This document shows, piece after piece, positions 62,217-64,000 of a stretch of 64,000 nucleotides of DNA. The translations under genes were made by a program, and so were the position numbers. How positions within the stretch are numbered: position 1 is the stretch's first letter; the number at the start of each line of letters is the position of its first letter. This stretch comes from Bacteroidales bacterium UBA3754 (GTDB lineage: Bacteria > Bacteroidota > Bacteroidia > Bacteroidales > UBA1715): assembly GCA_002371705.1 (NCBI GenBank), contig DFGI01000028.1, positions 1-64,000 of the forward strand, written 5' to 3'. Below the pieces are notes generated by a model. That model searched no databases. It saw only the letters and a list, made by a program, of their open reading frames with translations, and was not told the DNA's origin.

Positions 62217-62930
62217 ATGAAAAAAATTACATTCGTATTACTCACGTTACTCTCTGCAAATCTTGCATTTGCGCAGAAAAACATTTTGATTATCCCGTTC
62301 GACACAAAAATGTACAACAACCAGGAATCCGAAAAAATCTGCAAATATTCGGGCGTTTCATACGATAAATCAATCGAAAAAATCCGCACCGAACTTGATT
62401 TGCACATTTATTCGGCATTGAAAGATTCCACAAACGTGTCGAGTTTGCTCCGCACCTACACCACCGATGCCAGCACCGACTTGGAAACAGTGCACGGAAA
62501 CGCCATGTATGCCCTGTGCGACAAGGAAGATGCCGACATCAACAAGCACAAAAAATTTACAGGGCAAAATCCAAATATCATTGCAGGTGAGATAGTTAGC
62601 ACTACCACCGACAACAGCAACAAGTTGGTGAGCGTAAAGTTGCAGGACAAACAATTATTTTCCGATTTAATTCAAAGCTATCAAGCACAATATGTTGTGT
62701 ATCTCACTCAATTTGAATTACTTGGCGATTTTTCGAATCCATACACCGTGGCAGATAATTCGTACCAACGAACCATAAAAGTGCATTATGTAATTTTCAA
62801 TTCGTTGGGGAAATTTGTGAGCGGCGACATTGCCACCATGAATTTCTCGGCAAAAGTCAACGATTTAGACCAAATTTGTGATCAATATCTACCCGTTGTA
62901 GCGAAACAAATAGCAAGAAAGATACCCTAA
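62217..62930 (+). CDS. Exported protein of unknown function (237 aa)
   Basis: Signal peptide MKKITFVLLTLLSANLAFAQ. The mature part looks alpha/beta: KNILIIPFDTKMYNNQESEK, ELDLHIYSALKDSTNVSSLL, and strand-rich QYVVYLTQFELLGDFSNPYT. The opening recalls periplasmic proteins of the FlgO or GNA1162 kind, but the match is weak. No operon partner is certain; the next gene begins 20 nt later. Confidence 0.7.
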   Translation: MKKITFVLLTLLSANLAFAQKNILIIPFDTKMYNNQESEKICKYSGVSYDKSIEKIRTELDLHIYSALKDSTNVSSLLRTYTTDASTDLETVHGNAMYALCDKEDADINKHKKFTGQNPNIIAGEIVSTTTDNSNKLVSVKLQDKQLFSDLIQSYQAQYVVYLTQFELLGDFSNPYTVADNSYQRTIKVHYVIFNSLGKFVSGDIATMNFSAKVNDLDQICDQYLPVVAKQIARKIP

Positions 62931-62950
62931 ATCTAAACAAATAACACAAA

Positions 62951-63529
62951 ATGGACACTTTACTTCACATATTGGAACTTACAATCCCTTCAATAGTTGT
63001 ATTTCTGTGCGCATTCATCCTCATTAAGAAGCAGTTTGCCGAAATGAACCAACGCCAAATCGACTCAAACAATAATTTGCTCAAGGCTTTTTTAGACAAC
63101 GAAACGCAAAAAAACGCCGAAGCACGGAAAATTGAAAATGCAAAAATCACCATGCCGTTGCGGATTCAGGCATACGAGCGGTTGGTGTTGCTTCTTGAGC
63201 GCATAAAACCAGAATCACTGCTGCTCCGCGTGCAGTCGCCGAATATGACGGCGGGCTTGTTGCATCAGGAACTCTTGATAACAATCCGTGCGGAATTCGA
63301 GCACAACCTTTCGCAGCAAATCTATGTGTCGCAGGCAGCGTGGGATTCCGTGAAGGCGGCAAAGGACAGCCTTATCCGGCTGATTAACGAAGAAGCGGTG
63401 AACATCGCCACAGGCGCGCCCGCAACCGCATTGAGCGAGGCAATCATAAAGGCAACTGTTTCGCAGCAAACAAGCCCAATCGCCAATGCACTCAGTGTTT
63501 TGAAAAAAGATGCCGAAAATTTTATGTAA
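62951..63529 (+). CDS. Membrane-anchored coiled-coil protein upstream of mfd (192 aa)
   Basis: One N-terminal membrane helix (about residues 10-27), then a charged helical region (QFAEMNQRQIDSNNNLLKAF) and a conserved-looking part (RIQAYERLVLLLERIKPESL, LLHQELLITIRAEFEHNLSQ, QIYVSQAAWDSVKAAKDSLI). I recall similar proteins in other Bacteroidota next to mfd, with no known function. Separated from mfd by 3 nt. Confidence 0.8.
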   Translation: MDTLLHILELTIPSIVVFLCAFILIKKQFAEMNQRQIDSNNNLLKAFLDNETQKNAEARKIENAKITMPLRIQAYERLVLLLERIKPESLLLRVQSPNMTAGLLHQELLITIRAEFEHNLSQQIYVSQAAWDSVKAAKDSLIRLINEEAVNIATGAPATALSEAIIKATVSQQTSPIANALSVLKKDAENFM

Positions 63530-63532
63530 ACC

Positions 63533-64000
63533 GTGAACATTCAGGATTTCGCACAATTATTTGCTAAGCATCCGCATTTTAGGAAATTTGAGGAAACTCT
63601 CGGTAAAGATTTGACAGCCAAATGTTTACTTCGAGGACTCAATGGCTCGGAACCGTATTTTTTCATCGCGTTGATTTTCAAAAAGTTGAACGCCGATATG
63701 CTCCTTGTGATGCCCGACGCCGACGAGGCCTCCGATGCATTGGATGACCTCAGCAGCTTGTTGGGCGCAAAATATTCGCTACTGTTCCCTTCGGCCTACA
63801 AACGTTCAATCCAATACGACCAACCCGACAAATCAAATATGCTGCTCCGCACCGAGGCGCTGGAACAGCTCACCAAGAAAGAATTTCCGCACATTTTGGT
63901 CACCTATCCCGAAGCAATGCTTGAACAGGTGATTTCAAAAAAGGAATTCCAGACAAAAGTCCACGTGCTCCACGTTGGCGACAAAGTTGACGCACAATTT
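63533..64000 (+). CDS. mfd: Transcription-repair coupling factor (N-terminal part, cut by window edge)
   Basis: The last 468 nt read as one open frame from a GTG at 63533 to the right edge (156 codons). They match the start of Mfd (UvrB-like domain 1): LRGLNGSEPYFFIALIFKKL, MLLVMPDADEASDALDDLSS, LFPSAYKRS and LRTEALEQLTKKEFPHILVT, then YPEAMLEQVISKKEF. Mfd removes RNA polymerase stalled at lesions and recruits UvrA. No ATG is available near the start. It follows the 192-residue gene by 3 nt. Confidence 0.88.
   Translation, partial: MNIQDFAQLFAKHPHFRKFEETLGKDLTAKCLLRGLNGSEPYFFIALIFKKLNADMLLVMPDADEASDALDDLSSLLGAKYSLLFPSAYKRSIQYDQPDKSNMLLRTEALEQLTKKEFPHILVTYPEAMLEQVISKKEFQTKVHVLHVGDKVDAQF

Overview
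The window looks like chromosome from a member of the Bacteroidales (phylum Bacteroidota), probably an uncultured gut or rumen lineage. The evidence is several secreted proteins with C-terminal sorting tails of the type IX secretion system (T9SS), promoters of the Bacteroidota kind (TTG/TTTG, a spacer of about 17-21 nt, then TAnnTTTG) with very short leaders and no clear Shine-Dalgarno sequences, a DAP dehydrogenase (ddh), and Bacteroidota-type housekeeping genes (PlsY, EF-P, Mfd, RsmI, QueF/C/E, SufS). No tRNA, rRNA, CRISPR array or intact insertion sequence was seen.

Layout. 1-844: start of cysS. 998-9574: a 2858-residue secreted glycoside hydrolase (GH8 catalytic domain, two carbohydrate-binding-like domains, 16 tandem bacterial Ig-like domains, six FIVAR-like modules, T9SS tail). 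9.8-16.1 kb: leuB, a co-directional cluster (conserved hypothetical, rsmI, tatD, glycosyltransferase, methyltransferase) and ddh. 16.3-21.2 kb: an accessory stretch with a HEPN/MNT pair, a lipoprotein, a secreted T9SS-type protein, and an ECF sigma factor fused in one polypeptide to a membrane helix and an outer-membrane beta-barrel-like domain. 21.3-25.7 kb: queF-queC-queE, a hemolysin III-like membrane protein and a LytS/LytTR two-component system. 25.8-41.2 kb: a truncated DUF4143-type ATPase, a polysaccharide flippase, a TlpA-like thioredoxin, birA, an AlbA-like protein, rnhB, three secreted proteins, dgt, plsY, a PhoR/PhoB-like pair and a beta-phosphoglucomutase-like HAD protein. 41.2-46.1 kb: repeat-rich accessory DNA with a probably highly expressed lipoprotein, an intact DUF4143-type ATPase, an LPP20-like protein and a paralogue of the 17.9-19.5 kb secreted protein. 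46.1-54.8 kb: sufS, S66 carboxypeptidase, mltG, a hydrolase, an orphan substrate-binding lipoprotein, a SPOR protein, a sirtuin, a SpoIIE-type phosphatase and efp. 54.9-60.6 kb: an AT-rich islet with a barrel protein, a T9SS subtilase, two unrecognised proteins, an IS5-type transposase relic and a decayed ORF. 60.65-64 kb: polysaccharide deacetylase, glycosyltransferase, two unknowns and the start of mfd.

The strongest candidate for something new is the sigma-TM-barrel fusion (19593-21143). It lies just upstream of, and in the same direction as, one of two paralogous secreted proteins that share a roughly 330-residue N-terminal region I cannot assign to a family. A single polypeptide that could link the outer membrane to RNA polymerase, next to a secreted product with a distant duplicate, suggests a compact envelope-sensing or secretion-monitoring regulon. 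This is inference from domain order and position. Three families of short dispersed repeats and hairpins mark the accessory stretches.
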